A stretch of 64,000 bases of DNA from WTFY01 sp011523795 (GTDB taxonomy: Bacteria > Pseudomonadota > Gammaproteobacteria > UBA4575), in NCBI GenBank assembly GCA_965207475.1, contig OZ242278.1:1-64000 (forward strand), written 5' to 3'. Positions 1 through 9,010 of this stretch are shown here, one piece after another. Position 1 is the stretch's first letter, and each line of letters opens with the position of its first letter. The notes below the pieces were generated by a model. It had not been told where the DNA came from, made no database searches, and saw only the letters and a program-made list of their open reading frames with translations. The position numbers and the translations under genes were made by a program.

Positions 1-836
1 CTTCTTCTTGTCACCCGGAAGAGAGTTGACAAGTTCACCATAGAGTTCAAATAACTCCGCTACTGAGAAGTCATACAATGGTTCGCCAGAGACCACGTTA
101 TCCAATATTTCAGTCAAGATTGGATTGGATCGTTCGGTAAGCAGAAAGTCTTCGGTCAAAATATCCTGTGCTAGAGAAAGCATTCTCTGTCTGTAAAGCA
201 GTGTTTTATCGAAGGATAAAGTAACCCCCCGCAACGCTACCGGCGCATCACCATCTGGGACTAATTTCGGCCCCAAGATACCAATACCTAGCGAACGCCC
301 GCTCTCATACTCTCGATGGTGATGCTCCATGCCGTCACGCAGGCGTTTTTCCTGCAAGGCCTTCCATGATTCTTCAGAAAGGACCTTTATCGTTTTTTTG
401 GCTGACTGTGTAACAGTAGGTGGATGAGTTTTGGACAACGACTGAAACTCGACTTCGACCAGCTGTCTAAACTCTTCTGGTGAAATGAGTGTTTCGTCTA
501 CCAGGTTTGAAACAGACTCTAGCGCTCGGAACATCAACAGCTCAATATGCCCTTTTAGTGTCCTAGCATCAAAATCCTCCTCGGACCTTTCCCTAAGGGC
601 AGCCAAGTTAATAGTGAGTCCAGACGGGATCTCCCATCGCAGGGGATTTACCTTTGCCATATAACCTCCACTAGCTTCGTCGGAGATCACGAGCCTTTTC
701 ATGTCAAAGCCATGACTTTCAGCTACTTGCCAACCTGTAAAAGCCGCTGAAGCCTGCCGGGTGCTCCACTCGAAGGTTGCCACCCGGGCCGGAGCAAATC
801 TGCCATCTTCAGGTGCATAGAGGCGTGAGAGTTGCA
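1..836 (-). CDS. Unrecognised protein, 5' part only (runs off the left edge)
   Basis: The minus strand is open without a stop from an ATG at 836 to base 1, giving about 278 residues of a longer protein. It begins MQLSRLYAPEDGRFAPARV and reads as a soluble, charged, mostly helical protein with no signal peptide or membrane segment. A second in-frame Met (about residue 48, near 692) is an alternative start. I recognise no family or catalytic motif. It is transcribed away from the conjugation genes on its right and sits where a coupling-protein or regulatory gene of the element might be expected, but nothing in it resembles TraD. Codon use looks intermediate and no frameshift is visible. That it is a real gene is fairly sure; its role is unknown. 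Confidence 0.7.
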
Positions 837-1181
837 TTATGACCCGGAAGGGATGTAGTTCGTCAACTATCGTCCCTACAGTATTCGTGATTCTTCCTCT
901 CCCTATCCGCCGATCCCCGTTGCGAAGTACGGATTCTGCTTGGCCCAGATACCGTTTGGGATTCTCAGTGGTCCGTCCGCATCCATATGGCTGGCCAGAC
1001 AACCGCCGTTCCCTTTCACCCCCAACCCAAGGGGCACGGCACGATGCAGGCGACACTCGCACTGTGCTGCGGGCAACGCGCAAAGACCAAAAACCCGGCC
1101 ACCCGTTGAATGGATTTTCTATATCAAATCCTGTCGATTTCTGCACCATATCCTGCAACACATTACGGGAGCTGCCGTGTC
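837..1181. other. Intergenic region between divergent genes; no gene recognised
   Basis: This stretch separates the minus-strand gene from the conjugation operon. Several overlapping reading frames are open, but none shows a convincing ribosome site, family motif or conserved start. It probably holds the promoters of both transcription units. I cannot identify a clear -35/-10 pair. Confidence 0.4.
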
Positions 1182-1355
1182 ATGAAGCCTTGTATTCCGG
1201 TCTGGATCCTGTCCATTGCAGGGCCGGTCATTGCATCCGCCGTACAGGCTGCTGCAGGACCTGGGGACCGGCACCAGTCATCCGCAAGCCCGAATACACC
1301 GATGTACGACTGTTTGCATTACTGCATGGCAACTGGCACAGGCAGGTACAGGTAA
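1182..1355 (+). CDS. Short exported-peptide ORF at the head of the conjugation operon
   Basis: This 57-codon frame starts MKPCIPVWILSIAGPVIASA, which looks like a Sec signal sequence with cleavage after Ala-Gln-Ala. Its stop overlaps the next start as TAATG, so translation of the two genes is probably coupled. In the related element of Pseudomonas (PFL_47xx order) the gene before the TIGR03758 gene encodes a small exported RAQPRD protein. No RAQPRD motif is visible here. It may be a diverged or truncated occupant of that slot, or a remnant. It was below the length at which most gene finders report ORFs. Coding status is inferred from the signal peptide and overlap only. Confidence 0.45.
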   Translation: MKPCIPVWILSIAGPVIASAVQAAAGPGDRHQSSASPNTPMYDCLHYCMATGTGRYR

Positions 1356-1585
1356 TGAGCCCTGCACAGCAGGGTGCGTTCCAGGCCGGTGCCGGTGTGA
1401 GTTCCGGCACGGTACTGACCGCGATCGCCTCGATGGTCCTGGCGCTTGCATTCATCTGGGTGGTCTGGGTGAGCCTGGGCACGTTCCGGGCCTGGCAGGC
1501 CGGGCAGGCCACGATGCTTGACCTGGCCTGGAATGCGCTTCGGGCCAGCATCATCCTGATGGTGCTGGGGTTTTACCTGCGGTGA
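1355..1585 (+). CDS. ICE conjugation membrane protein, TIGR03758/DUF3262 (PFL_4701-like)
   Basis: A 76-residue protein with two hydrophobic helices (about residues 17-37 and 55-75) separated by a short polar loop, ending FYLR. The small size, the early sequence QQGAFQAGAG and its place as first membrane gene of the operon match the TIGR03758 family of integrating conjugative elements. The family is part of the MPF-G type mating-pair-formation apparatus in the inner membrane; its exact role is not known. The start is the ATG overlapping the stop of the preceding short ORF. The longer upstream extension of this frame lacks a supported start and was not used. Confidence 0.75.
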   Translation: MSPAQQGAFQAGAGVSSGTVLTAIASMVLALAFIWVVWVSLGTFRAWQAGQATMLDLAWNALRASIILMVLGFYLR

Positions 1586-1686
1586 GGGTTTCGGAAACAC
1601 CCTGCCAGGGCATACAAGGGTTCATTGCAGCAGGATGCGGGGGAGACCCCCGCCGGGTTCAGTCTGACAATAGGGGAGAGAGACGT

Positions 1687-2064
1687 ATGTATATATTGAA
1701 TGCGAGCCCGGGATGCCGGGCATTTTCCAGGCAGGTTTGCGAGGCCGCGCTGGCCGCAGCGGGCCTGTGGTTTCCTTATCCGCTTCTTGCGGCCCTGCCA
1801 ACCCCGGTGGCACCGAGCACCTCGCCAGCGGCCGGCGACTGGATCGGCCTGATCGAGGGCTATATCAAGGACGGCGGGCTGGTGCTCGGGCTTGCGCTCT
1901 CCGTCATGGGTTTTCTGTGGGTAGCGTACCTGGGCTTTGCCAAGTTCAACGAGGCGCGCCAAGGCAAGGCCGAGTGGGCGGAGGTCGGCGTACTGGGCAT
2001 TGTCGGGGCCGTGGTCCTGATCTTTGCCAGCTACCTGCTTACTGAAGCCGCAGGTGTCATCTAG
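1687..2064 (+). CDS. ICE conjugation membrane protein, TIGR03745/DUF2976 (PFL_4702-like)
   Basis: 125 residues: a signal-like N-terminus (about 15-36), then two membrane helices around a short basic cytoplasmic loop (FAKFNEARQGKAEWAEVG), the signature of the TIGR03745 family. Such two-helix proteins resemble VirB2/TrbC-type pilins in size and topology, and this gene may supply the pilin of the mating apparatus; that is inference. The start ATG at 1687 follows a purine-rich GGGGAGAGAGACG stretch. It lies about 100 bases downstream of the TIGR03758 gene in the same direction, so it belongs to the same operon. Confidence 0.8.
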   Translation: MYILNASPGCRAFSRQVCEAALAAAGLWFPYPLLAALPTPVAPSTSPAAGDWIGLIEGYIKDGGLVLGLALSVMGFLWVAYLGFAKFNEARQGKAEWAEVGVLGIVGAVVLIFASYLLTEAAGVI

Positions 2065-2098
2065 AACCTATACCGGATTGTGACCGCAGGATTCAGGG

Positions 2099-2476
2099 AT
2101 GGCGGATTCACATGAAGTGCTGGCCGACCGGCTGAATGCCGAGCCGGTCATCTTCCGGGGCTGTTCCTCCACCGAGCTGGGCGTGATGGCCGCGATGGCC
2201 ATTGTGATCTGGCTGCCCCTGGGGTTCGGGCTGGCCTGGTCGCTCGATGCGGCCACCATGGGCTTCGGGATTGCAGGCGTCGGGGTGGTGGCCTCCATCG
2301 TGGGCCTTGCAACCCTGTTCCAGCGCATCAAACGTAACCGCCCGGAGGGCTATTACCAGCAGTGGCTGCGCATCTACCTGCACGGCCTCAAACTTTGCCA
2401 TACCCCCTGGGTGTTGCGCTCAGGTGCTTGGGATCTCGGGAGGACACATGCGTCGCTACCGACTCGAGATCGATAA
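2099..2476 (+). CDS. ICE conjugation protein, TIGR03750/DUF3487
   Basis: 125 residues with a cytoplasmic N-terminus (LADRLNAEPVIFRGCSSTEL, a family hallmark) followed by two closely spaced membrane helices (about 29-47 and 52-72) and a basic C-terminal tail including GYYQQWLRI. This pattern is diagnostic for the DUF3487 family of MPF-G type systems, comparable in size and topology to TraL/VirB3-type proteins. Its last 29 bases overlap the start of the next gene. It is the third gene of a compact set in the same order as in ICEclc and PFL_47xx-type islands. Confidence 0.82.
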   Translation: MADSHEVLADRLNAEPVIFRGCSSTELGVMAAMAIVIWLPLGFGLAWSLDAATMGFGIAGVGVVASIVGLATLFQRIKRNRPEGYYQQWLRIYLHGLKLCHTPWVLRSGAWDLGRTHASLPTRDR

Positions 2477-3122
2477 TGTACGCGCCCACGTGCGCTCGCT
2501 GTGGGTCGTGATCGGCCTGCAGGGATGCATCATCCTGGCGTTGTGGTTCGGCTGGAGCCAGGCACCGCGCCATCTTCGCATCCACATCCCGCCCGATCTT
2601 CGCCCAGGGGCCGTACTGGAGGTGGACGAGGTAGCCCCGGCCAACGTGTATGTCTTCGCCTTCTATATCTTCCAGCAGCTCAACCGCTGGCCCAATGACG
2701 GAGCCAGCGATTACGGAAAGGCGATCTTTCGCATCTCGCCGTACCTGACGCCGCGGTATCGCAACGACTTGGTTGCGGACATGGAACTGAAAGCAAAACG
2801 AGGGGAGCTGGCCTACCGGGTCCGCGGGGTCCAGGAGGTGGCCGGGCAGGGCTATGAGGAGCGACGGGTGAACGTGCTCGCCCCGGACGTCTGGCTGGTG
2901 TGGCTGGACCTAGACCTGCTGGAGTCCGTCAAGGGGATGACCGTCAAGCACACCACCATCCGCTACCCGATCCGTGTGGTACGCATGGACGTGAATCCCG
3001 AGACCAACCCCTGGGGGCTGGCACTGGACGGTTTTGGAGGGGACGGCCCGCAGCGCCTCGATGCCGGGCCCGCTGTGCCAGAAGAACAATCCCCACCAAC
3101 AAGGAGACCTCCGGATGCCTGA
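2448..3122 (+). CDS. ICE conjugation protein, TIGR03746/DUF2895 (PFL_4703-like, TraE/VirB8-like role)
   Basis: 224 residues: one N-terminal membrane anchor (about 17-35, WVVIGLQGCIILALWFG) followed by a periplasmic domain containing VYVFAFYIFQQLNRWPNDG, the most recognisable DUF2895 block. Bitopic proteins of this layout act like TraE/VirB8 in assembling the periplasmic part of type IV secretion channels. The start at 2448 was chosen because MRRYRLEIDNV is the usual family N-terminus and an AGGA motif lies just upstream; the frame is open further upstream but only as the shadow of the previous gene. Its end overlaps the start of the next gene by 8 bases. Confidence 0.82.
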   Translation: MRRYRLEIDNVRAHVRSLWVVIGLQGCIILALWFGWSQAPRHLRIHIPPDLRPGAVLEVDEVAPANVYVFAFYIFQQLNRWPNDGASDYGKAIFRISPYLTPRYRNDLVADMELKAKRGELAYRVRGVQEVAGQGYEERRVNVLAPDVWLVWLDLDLLESVKGMTVKHTTIRYPIRVVRMDVNPETNPWGLALDGFGGDGPQRLDAGPAVPEEQSPPTRRPPDA

Positions 3123-3963
3123 GCAATTTTCCCATCTTCTCAAAAACGCCGCCCTGCTTGTCGCGCTGTGCGGCCTTTTCCCAGTTGCGGTGCCGGCACA
3201 GCCCGATGCCCTGGCTGAGCACAACACGCATGTTCATCCGGGCGTGCATGCACAGCAGGACACACCCGAGCCGGTGGTCTGGCGCAAGGCGCCCATCCGG
3301 ATTTTATTGACCGCAGGGGAAGAGCGTCTCGTGCATTTTCCAGGTTCGGTGCGCGTGGCACTCCCGTCCTCCCTGGTCTCCATGCTTCGTGTCCAGAGCA
3401 TCCAGGGCACGCTGTACCTGCAAGCCGAACAGCCTTTTGCCACCACCCGGGTGCTGGTGTACACGCAACCTGCGGGACCGATCTATGTGCTTGATCTCGT
3501 GGCCGTACAAGCCAGTGGGCCTGCATTGCCCGACATCGAGATCGTGGCCCAGGATCTGCAGGCATTCACTGCCGGGGTAGATGATAGGGGAGGGCAGCGC
3601 TCACCCCATGGATATGTCGCGCTGACGCGCTTTGCCGCACAAACGCTGCATGCCCCGGCGCGCCTGGTCCCGCGCACATCAGGCATCGTGGGCGTGCCGG
3701 TCTCCTCGGACCCTGTGACCCTTTTTCCTGACTGCAACATCCGGGCCGTGCCGGTGGCAGCTTGGCGATCAGGCAGGTTTTTCGTGAGCGCCGTGCGCCT
3801 GCACAACCTCGAACCCCGGGCCGTGACCCTGGATCCCAGGACACTGGCCGGACACTGGCTGGCGACCACCTTCCAGCGCAACCGCCTGCAACCCAAGGGA
3901 GACGCACTCGATACCACGACGGTGTACCTGGTGTCGGACCGTCCCCTCGATGCGACCCTTTGA
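3115..3963 (+). CDS. ICE conjugation periplasmic protein, TIGR03749/DUF3438 (PFL_4704-like, TraK/VirB9-like)
   Basis: 282 residues with a Sec signal peptide (cleavage expected near Pro-Ala-Gln, residue 29) and a beta-rich periplasmic domain. The block VVWRKAPIRILLTAGEERLV, followed by HFPGSVRV, is characteristic of the DUF3438 family, which is thought to be the secretin-like TraK/VirB9 partner of the outer-membrane core complex. A C-terminal segment (LTRFAAQTLHAPARLVP) is also typical. The start at 3115 was picked because it gives the signal peptide directly and follows a GGAGAC ribosome site. The next gene begins 16 bases downstream. Confidence 0.82.
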   Translation: MPEQFSHLLKNAALLVALCGLFPVAVPAQPDALAEHNTHVHPGVHAQQDTPEPVVWRKAPIRILLTAGEERLVHFPGSVRVALPSSLVSMLRVQSIQGTLYLQAEQPFATTRVLVYTQPAGPIYVLDLVAVQASGPALPDIEIVAQDLQAFTAGVDDRGGQRSPHGYVALTRFAAQTLHAPARLVPRTSGIVGVPVSSDPVTLFPDCNIRAVPVAAWRSGRFFVSAVRLHNLEPRAVTLDPRTLAGHWLATTFQRNRLQPKGDALDTTTVYLVSDRPLDATL

Positions 3964-3978
3964 GGCTGGCAGATCCTG

Positions 3979-5397
3979 ATGTCGATGTTCACCCGCAATC
4001 GCCTGTTGCCCCTGCTGGCCGGCCTGATCGTTGTGGTGGCCATGCTAACCGGGGTGCGCTCGTGCAGCGGAGGCGAGAAGCCCGTCCCGGTGCTTGAGGC
4101 CGTACCCCGTGCCTCGATGCCGGATGCGGATACCCCGGCCGACACCATCAAGACCCTGACGGCCAACGTCAGCGGCATGGCCTCGCAGCTCAATGCGCTT
4201 CGCCAGGACAATGCACAACTGCGCCAGGAGAACCGTGAGCTCATTGAGGACCGCAGCCGGATCGAAAGCGCCATTGTCTCAAAACTGAAAGGCATGCTCG
4301 ATGAACGCGGGCAGGACTCCGATACTCCCGGGACGGTCTCGGCCATCGCAGCGCTCACCAAGCGCCTCGATGTGCTAGCCCGGCGCCTCAAGGAAGGAGA
4401 ATCCGGCATACCCTCGCAGGCTACGGAGATCCCCGTGGGGCAGGGCCTCAATGCACCGCGCGCCCAGTCCAGCGTGAGGGAGGGTCCGGTCTGGGTCGAG
4501 CCCCTGGAGCAGCAGCCCCTACAGAGCCCTGACGGGACCATACCCTCTGCATCTCCCGGACACACCGGGTCTGTCCTGGGCCCCGCCCGTCCGGCCCTGC
4601 AACCGCTGACAGCGCAGGTCGGCAGGGCGGATGGGGACGGCACGGCCGTCTACACCGTGCCACGCAATGCGACCCTGGTCGGGTCTGTGGGCATGACCGC
4701 CCTGGTGGGCCGCATCCCGGTGCAGGGCCAGGTGCAGGATCCGATGCCGTTCAAGGTGATCACAGGCCCAGAGAACCTGGCGGCCAACGGCCTCCGCATC
4801 CCGGGGGTCGAGGGCATGATCTGGAGCGGGGTGGCGATCGGTGACTGGACGCTGTCGTGCGTGAGCGGACAGCTGGAGTCGGTCACCTTCGTGTTCGCAG
4901 ACGGCACCATTCGCACGCTGTCCAGTGACGGTGCTGATTCGGAAGGCTCCACGGCAAACCGCGGCAAGCCGCTCGGCTGGATCTCGGATGCCTGGGGGGT
5001 TCCGTGTGTCAGCGGCGAGCGCAAGACCAGTGCACACACCTACCTGGCCCAGCGCATCGGCGTGCGGGCCATGGAGGCTGCAGGCGAGGCCGTGGCCCAG
5101 GCCGAGACCACCACCCTGGTTAGTGATTCCGGCGTGACCTCCAGCGTGGTCTCCGGAAAGACCGGCAAATACGTACTCGGCAAGGCGGCATCTCAAGGCA
5201 GTGACGAGTTGGCCCGCTGGCTGCACGAGCGTCAGGCACAGAGCTTCGATGCGGTATTTGTCCCGGCAGGCGTCGAGCTGGCCATCCATGTCGACCAGGC
5301 GCTCAACATCGATTTTCAACCCGACGGCAGGAAACTCCATCATGAAACGAATCCCTTGCACACGCATGCTGCCTTTTCTGGCAGCGGCCTTGATTAG
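3979..5397 (+). CDS. ICE conjugation protein, TIGR03752 (PFL_4705-like, TraB/VirB10-like)
   Basis: 472 residues. An N-terminal membrane helix (about 7-26) is followed by a predicted coiled coil (about 50-95: ASQLNALRQDNAQLRQENRE), a low-complexity linker (about 150-205) and a C-terminal beta-rich domain from about 215 (YTVPRNATLVGSVGMTALVG). This is the TraB/VirB10 layout: a protein spanning inner membrane, periplasm and outer-membrane core. The YTVPRNATL start of the beta domain is a strong family marker. The last 56 bases overlap the following lipoprotein gene in a different frame, an unusually long overlap for this operon; the lipoprotein has a clear start, so the overlap appears real. Confidence 0.85.
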   Translation: MSMFTRNRLLPLLAGLIVVVAMLTGVRSCSGGEKPVPVLEAVPRASMPDADTPADTIKTLTANVSGMASQLNALRQDNAQLRQENRELIEDRSRIESAIVSKLKGMLDERGQDSDTPGTVSAIAALTKRLDVLARRLKEGESGIPSQATEIPVGQGLNAPRAQSSVREGPVWVEPLEQQPLQSPDGTIPSASPGHTGSVLGPARPALQPLTAQVGRADGDGTAVYTVPRNATLVGSVGMTALVGRIPVQGQVQDPMPFKVITGPENLAANGLRIPGVEGMIWSGVAIGDWTLSCVSGQLESVTFVFADGTIRTLSSDGADSEGSTANRGKPLGWISDAWGVPCVSGERKTSAHTYLAQRIGVRAMEAAGEAVAQAETTTLVSDSGVTSSVVSGKTGKYVLGKAASQGSDELARWLHERQAQSFDAVFVPAGVELAIHVDQALNIDFQPDGRKLHHETNPLHTHAAFSGSGLD

Positions 5398-5794
5398 CCT
5401 GCAGCTGGCCGGCTGCTCCACCACCAAGGAGGCCGTGCTGGCTCAGGACGGCCCGACCATGAAGGCCATCTACGACCAGCATATGAGCGGTCTGCAGCGC
5501 ACCGGGCGCACCCCGGTACAGGATGCGCCGCTGGCCGATGCCGGCATTGATCATTACCGCGGTTTTGTCCGGGAGGCGGCCCGCGAGCTTGAGACCCGGT
5601 TCCCGCGCCTGCCCAATCTCACCCTGGTGATGTATGTCTATCCGCACCTGTCGGGACCCGAGCGCAGCCCGGTGCCCGGCTATGTCACGACCTTCCCGTT
5701 CTATGAACGTACCGAGTACGCCCTGCCGGGTGAGATCCGGGCCACCCCTGTCTCCTCACGGCCTGCAGAGGATCCCCCGGCGAGCACCCCATGA
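5342..5794 (+). CDS. ICE conjugation lipoprotein, TIGR03751
   Basis: 150 residues starting MKRIPCTRMLPFLAAALIS, a lipoprotein signal sequence with lipobox LAGC placing the lipidated Cys near residue 25. The mature part contains TMKAIYDQHM and the conserved block LPNLTLVMYVYPHLSG, both typical of the TIGR03751 lipoproteins of MPF-G systems, which take the place of TraV/VirB7 in the outer-membrane core. Start ATG 5342 lies inside the end of the preceding gene; its stop overlaps the ATPase start by four bases (ATGA), so the two are translationally coupled. Confidence 0.85.
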   Translation: MKRIPCTRMLPFLAAALISLQLAGCSTTKEAVLAQDGPTMKAIYDQHMSGLQRTGRTPVQDAPLADAGIDHYRGFVREAARELETRFPRLPNLTLVMYVYPHLSGPERSPVPGYVTTFPFYERTEYALPGEIRATPVSSRPAEDPPASTP

Positions 5795-8550
5795 ACTTCA
5801 GTCTGTTCGGGTCTGCCCAGGATTCTGCGGTGAGCACTGCGAGTGTGCGCTGCCAGTACGAGCGCCCGCCCTCGTTCACCGACCTGCTGCCCTGGATGGA
5901 GTACCTGCCTGAAGCGCAGGCCTTCGTGCTGGAGGACGGGGTCAGCTTGGGGGCACTGTTCGAGATTGAGCCGGTGGGCTGCGAGGCCCGCACCCCCGCC
6001 TTCATGCAGGCACTTCGCGACAGCATCCAGACGGCGATCTGCGAGGCGGTCCCGGAGCAGGATGAAGCCCCCTGGATCCTGCAGGTCTACGTGCAGGACG
6101 AGCCGAGCCTTGAGCACTTTGCCCGCACCCTGGCCGGCTATCCTGCACCGGACATCCGTGCCTCGCAGTACTCCAGGCAGTACCAGGAGTTGATGGAAGC
6201 ACATCTGCAGGCGATCTCGAGGCCACAGGGCCTGTTCACGGATGATGCGGTCACCGGCAGCCGATGGCGTGGGCAGGTGCGGCGCGTGCGTGCGGTGCTA
6301 TACCGGCGCCTGGGGCAGCGTGCTAGGCCTCCCTTGGCTGCAGAGGTGGAGGAGGCCCTGTCGAACGTGGCCACCCGCTGGGTCGCTTCCCTGGAGTCCT
6401 GCGGGATCCGCGCGGTGCGTGCCGGTGGACAGGCGTTGTATGAGTGGCTGCTGCCGTGGTTCAACCCGAAGCCGGAGCTGGCAGGCGAAGAGGGTTCGGG
6501 GCAGTTGCTGCAACTCGCTCCGTATCCGGGCGATGCGGACCTGCCGTTCGGGCATGATCTGGGCGAGTCATTGAGCCTGTCCATGCCGCACTCGGATGCC
6601 CAGGAGGGGGTCTGGTATTTCGATGGGCTCGCCCACACGGTGGTGAGCATCCAGCACCTTCGCAGGGTGCCGCAGATCGGGCATTTTACGGCCGAGCGGG
6701 TCGGCGGGGACCAGGTGTACTCGCTGTTCGACCGCCTGCCGGAACACACGATCATGGCCCTGACCCTCACCTTCAGGCCCCAGGATACAACGCGCAACCA
6801 TATTGCCCGCATCCGCCGTGCCTCGGTGGGCGATTCGGCCGAGGCCTCGCTCACCCGCGAGGATGCCGAACAGGTGGAACGGGAGATGGCCCGCAGCAAC
6901 AAGGTCTATCCGGCAAGCCTCGCCTTTTACGTGCGAGGCGAGGACGGCAAGGCACTGCGCACCCGCCTGAACGAACTCAATGCGTTGCTTTTACCCAACG
7001 GCCTGCAGCCGATCGCCCGGGAAGGAGACCTGCTGGCCTTGGACAGTTATATCCGCAACCTGCCGATGGCCTATGACGAGGCGCTGGACAAGGGCCGGCG
7101 GCGCTCAAGGCTGGTATTCTCCCGTCACATCGCCAACCTGGTGCCCTTCTATGGCCGCTCCCGCGGTACCGGGCATCCGGGGCTGGTGTTTTTCAACCGC
7201 GGTGCCGAACCCCTGGTGTTTGATCCGCTGCACCGGGACGATCGCAAGAAGAACGCCCACATGCTGATCCTCGGTCCGACCGGGGCGGGCAAGTCGGCCC
7301 TGCTGGTCTACCTGTTGCAGCAGATGTGTGCGGTGTACCGCCCGCGCATGTTCATCATCGAGGCCGGCGGCTCGTTTTCACTGCTGGGGGAGTACTTCAG
7401 GGCTCACGGGGTGAGCGTCCACGCAGTGGTGCTGAATCCGGACTCGCAGGTCAGCCTGCCGCCGTTTGCCGATGCATTGCGCCTGCTTGAGGACCGGAGC
7501 CAGCCTGCAGGACCGGGCGGTACACGGGATGGGATCGGGAATGACCGCACAGAGGAAATGGACCAGGAGGGTAGCCCTGGCACCGCATCTGGCACCGGCC
7601 AGGGCGCTTCGGGCCGGGACATCCTGGGCGAGATGGAGATTGCCGCGCGGGTCATGATCACGGGTGGCGATGCCGGGGAGGATGCGCGCATGAGCCGTGC
7701 CGACCGGTTGCTGATTCGCGATGCGATTTTTGTGGCTGCCTGGGGGGTACAGGAGAGAAAAGATCGCCAGGTCCTGACCCAGGATGTGGTGGAAGCCCTG
7801 CGCTCGATAGCCACAGACGCCGACCTGCCCGAGGCACGCCGTGCCCGGGCCCGCGAGATGGGGGATGGCATGGCGCTGTTCTGCTCAGGCCTGGCCGGGC
7901 ACTTCTTCAACCGCCCGGGCGAGCCCTGGCCCGAAGCTGACGTCACCGTGCTGGAGATGGGTATCCTTGCGCGTGAGGGCTACGAGGACCAGCTGACGGT
8001 GGCCTACCTGTCGATGATGAGCCATATCAACGACCTGGTGGAACGCCACCAGCATGATGAACGGCCCACCCTGGTGGTCACCGACGAGGGACACATCATC
8101 ACCACCAACCCGCTGCTGGCAAGATACGTCGTCAAGATCACCAAGATGTGGCGAAAACTGGGAGCCTGGTTCTGGATTGCCACGCAGAACTTAGAGGATT
8201 TTCCGGATGCCAGCCGCCGGATGCTGAACATGATGGAGTGGTGGCTGTGCCTGGTGATGCCGAAGGAGGAGGTGGAGCAGATTGCACGGTTCCGGGAGCT
8301 CAGCGACGAGCAGAGGAACCTGTTGTTGTCGGCACGCAAGGAGCCGGGGAAGTATGTCGAGGGCGTCGTGCTCTCGGACCAACTGGAGGCCCTGTTTCGC
8401 AGCGTCCCGCCGCCACTGACCCTGGCACTGGCCATGACCGAGAAGCACGAGAAGGCCGAGCGTGCGCAGATCATGCGTGAACAGGGATGCACGGAACTTG
8501 AGGCTGTGCACGAGGTGGCCCGGCGCATCCGGATCCGGTTGCAGGAGTAG
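5791..8550 (+). CDS. Conjugative transfer ATPase, TIGR03744 (PFL_4706-like, TraC/VirB4)
   Basis: 919 residues. The N-terminal half is the VirB4-type domain that interacts with the inner-membrane complex. The C-terminal half is a RecA-like ATPase with Walker A at residues 495-502 (GPTGAGKS) and Walker B near 760-768 (TLVVTDEGH). Between them lies an acidic, low-complexity insertion (about residues 565-615). TraC/VirB4 proteins power assembly of the pilus and substrate transfer and are the best single marker of a type IV secretion system. The gene is intact, of normal family length and overlaps its upstream neighbour by four bases. Together with the flanking TIGR037xx genes it fixes the system as a genomic-island (MPF-G) type. 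Confidence 0.92.
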   Translation: MNFSLFGSAQDSAVSTASVRCQYERPPSFTDLLPWMEYLPEAQAFVLEDGVSLGALFEIEPVGCEARTPAFMQALRDSIQTAICEAVPEQDEAPWILQVYVQDEPSLEHFARTLAGYPAPDIRASQYSRQYQELMEAHLQAISRPQGLFTDDAVTGSRWRGQVRRVRAVLYRRLGQRARPPLAAEVEEALSNVATRWVASLESCGIRAVRAGGQALYEWLLPWFNPKPELAGEEGSGQLLQLAPYPGDADLPFGHDLGESLSLSMPHSDAQEGVWYFDGLAHTVVSIQHLRRVPQIGHFTAERVGGDQVYSLFDRLPEHTIMALTLTFRPQDTTRNHIARIRRASVGDSAEASLTREDAEQVEREMARSNKVYPASLAFYVRGEDGKALRTRLNELNALLLPNGLQPIAREGDLLALDSYIRNLPMAYDEALDKGRRRSRLVFSRHIANLVPFYGRSRGTGHPGLVFFNRGAEPLVFDPLHRDDRKKNAHMLILGPTGAGKSALLVYLLQQMCAVYRPRMFIIEAGGSFSLLGEYFRAHGVSVHAVVLNPDSQVSLPPFADALRLLEDRSQPAGPGGTRDGIGNDRTEEMDQEGSPGTASGTGQGASGRDILGEMEIAARVMITGGDAGEDARMSRADRLLIRDAIFVAAWGVQERKDRQVLTQDVVEALRSIATDADLPEARRARAREMGDGMALFCSGLAGHFFNRPGEPWPEADVTVLEMGILAREGYEDQLTVAYLSMMSHINDLVERHQHDERPTLVVTDEGHIITTNPLLARYVVKITKMWRKLGAWFWIATQNLEDFPDASRRMLNMMEWWLCLVMPKEEVEQIARFRELSDEQRNLLLSARKEPGKYVEGVVLSDQLEALFRSVPPPLTLALAMTEKHEKAERAQIMREQGCTELEAVHEVARRIRIRLQE

Positions 8551-8554
8551 GGCT

Positions 8555-9010
8555 GTGTTCATCCATGCCCTGTCCTTGTTCGGTGCTCGTTCCCGTCCTC
8601 TTCTCATCCCCATCATGCTCCTGGTGGCTGTGCCGTGCATCGGGGATGCAGGGGCATCGGAAGTCGAGGTCTTTGTGACGGGCGATGCTGCGCAGTTCGA
8701 AGAGATCAGTGGGGTGACGGTTTACCGGATCGGTACGATCAAGCAAGTGCAGGCCGCACTCTCCCAAGACCTGCCGGGCGATCCGCAAGCGGCCCGGGAC
8801 ATCGTCTTGGCACGTTTCGCTCACCTGGATGCAGGTCTGGATCGGCAGCTCGAAAATGCCGCCCGGGGCCTTGCCCGGGCGATGCACTACGGCATCGACC
8901 GGGTTCCCGCGATCGTCTTCGACGGGCAGGCGGTGGTGTACGGGATCACGGACATCAATGCGGCCCGGCAGATCTGGCGCAGGTGGAAGAAGGCGGGGGC
9001 CCGCCCATGA
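8555..9010 (+). CDS. ICE conjugation protein, TIGR03757/DUF1525 (PFL_4709-like)
   Basis: About 151 residues from a GTG start at 8555, preceded by GGAG. The N-terminus is a signal sequence (residues about 5-32) and the mature part has VEVFVTGDAAQ, then GIDRVPAIVFDGQAVVYGI. This second block resembles the thioredoxin-fold TrbC/TraW-like proteins of F-type systems (a cis-Pro type VPAIVFD motif), as is usual for DUF1525. A start at 8615 would give a shorter signal sequence and cannot be excluded. It directly precedes the TraU-like gene with a four-base overlap. Confidence 0.8.
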   Translation: MFIHALSLFGARSRPLLIPIMLLVAVPCIGDAGASEVEVFVTGDAAQFEEISGVTVYRIGTIKQVQAALSQDLPGDPQAARDIVLARFAHLDAGLDRQLENAARGLARAMHYGIDRVPAIVFDGQAVVYGITDINAARQIWRRWKKAGARP

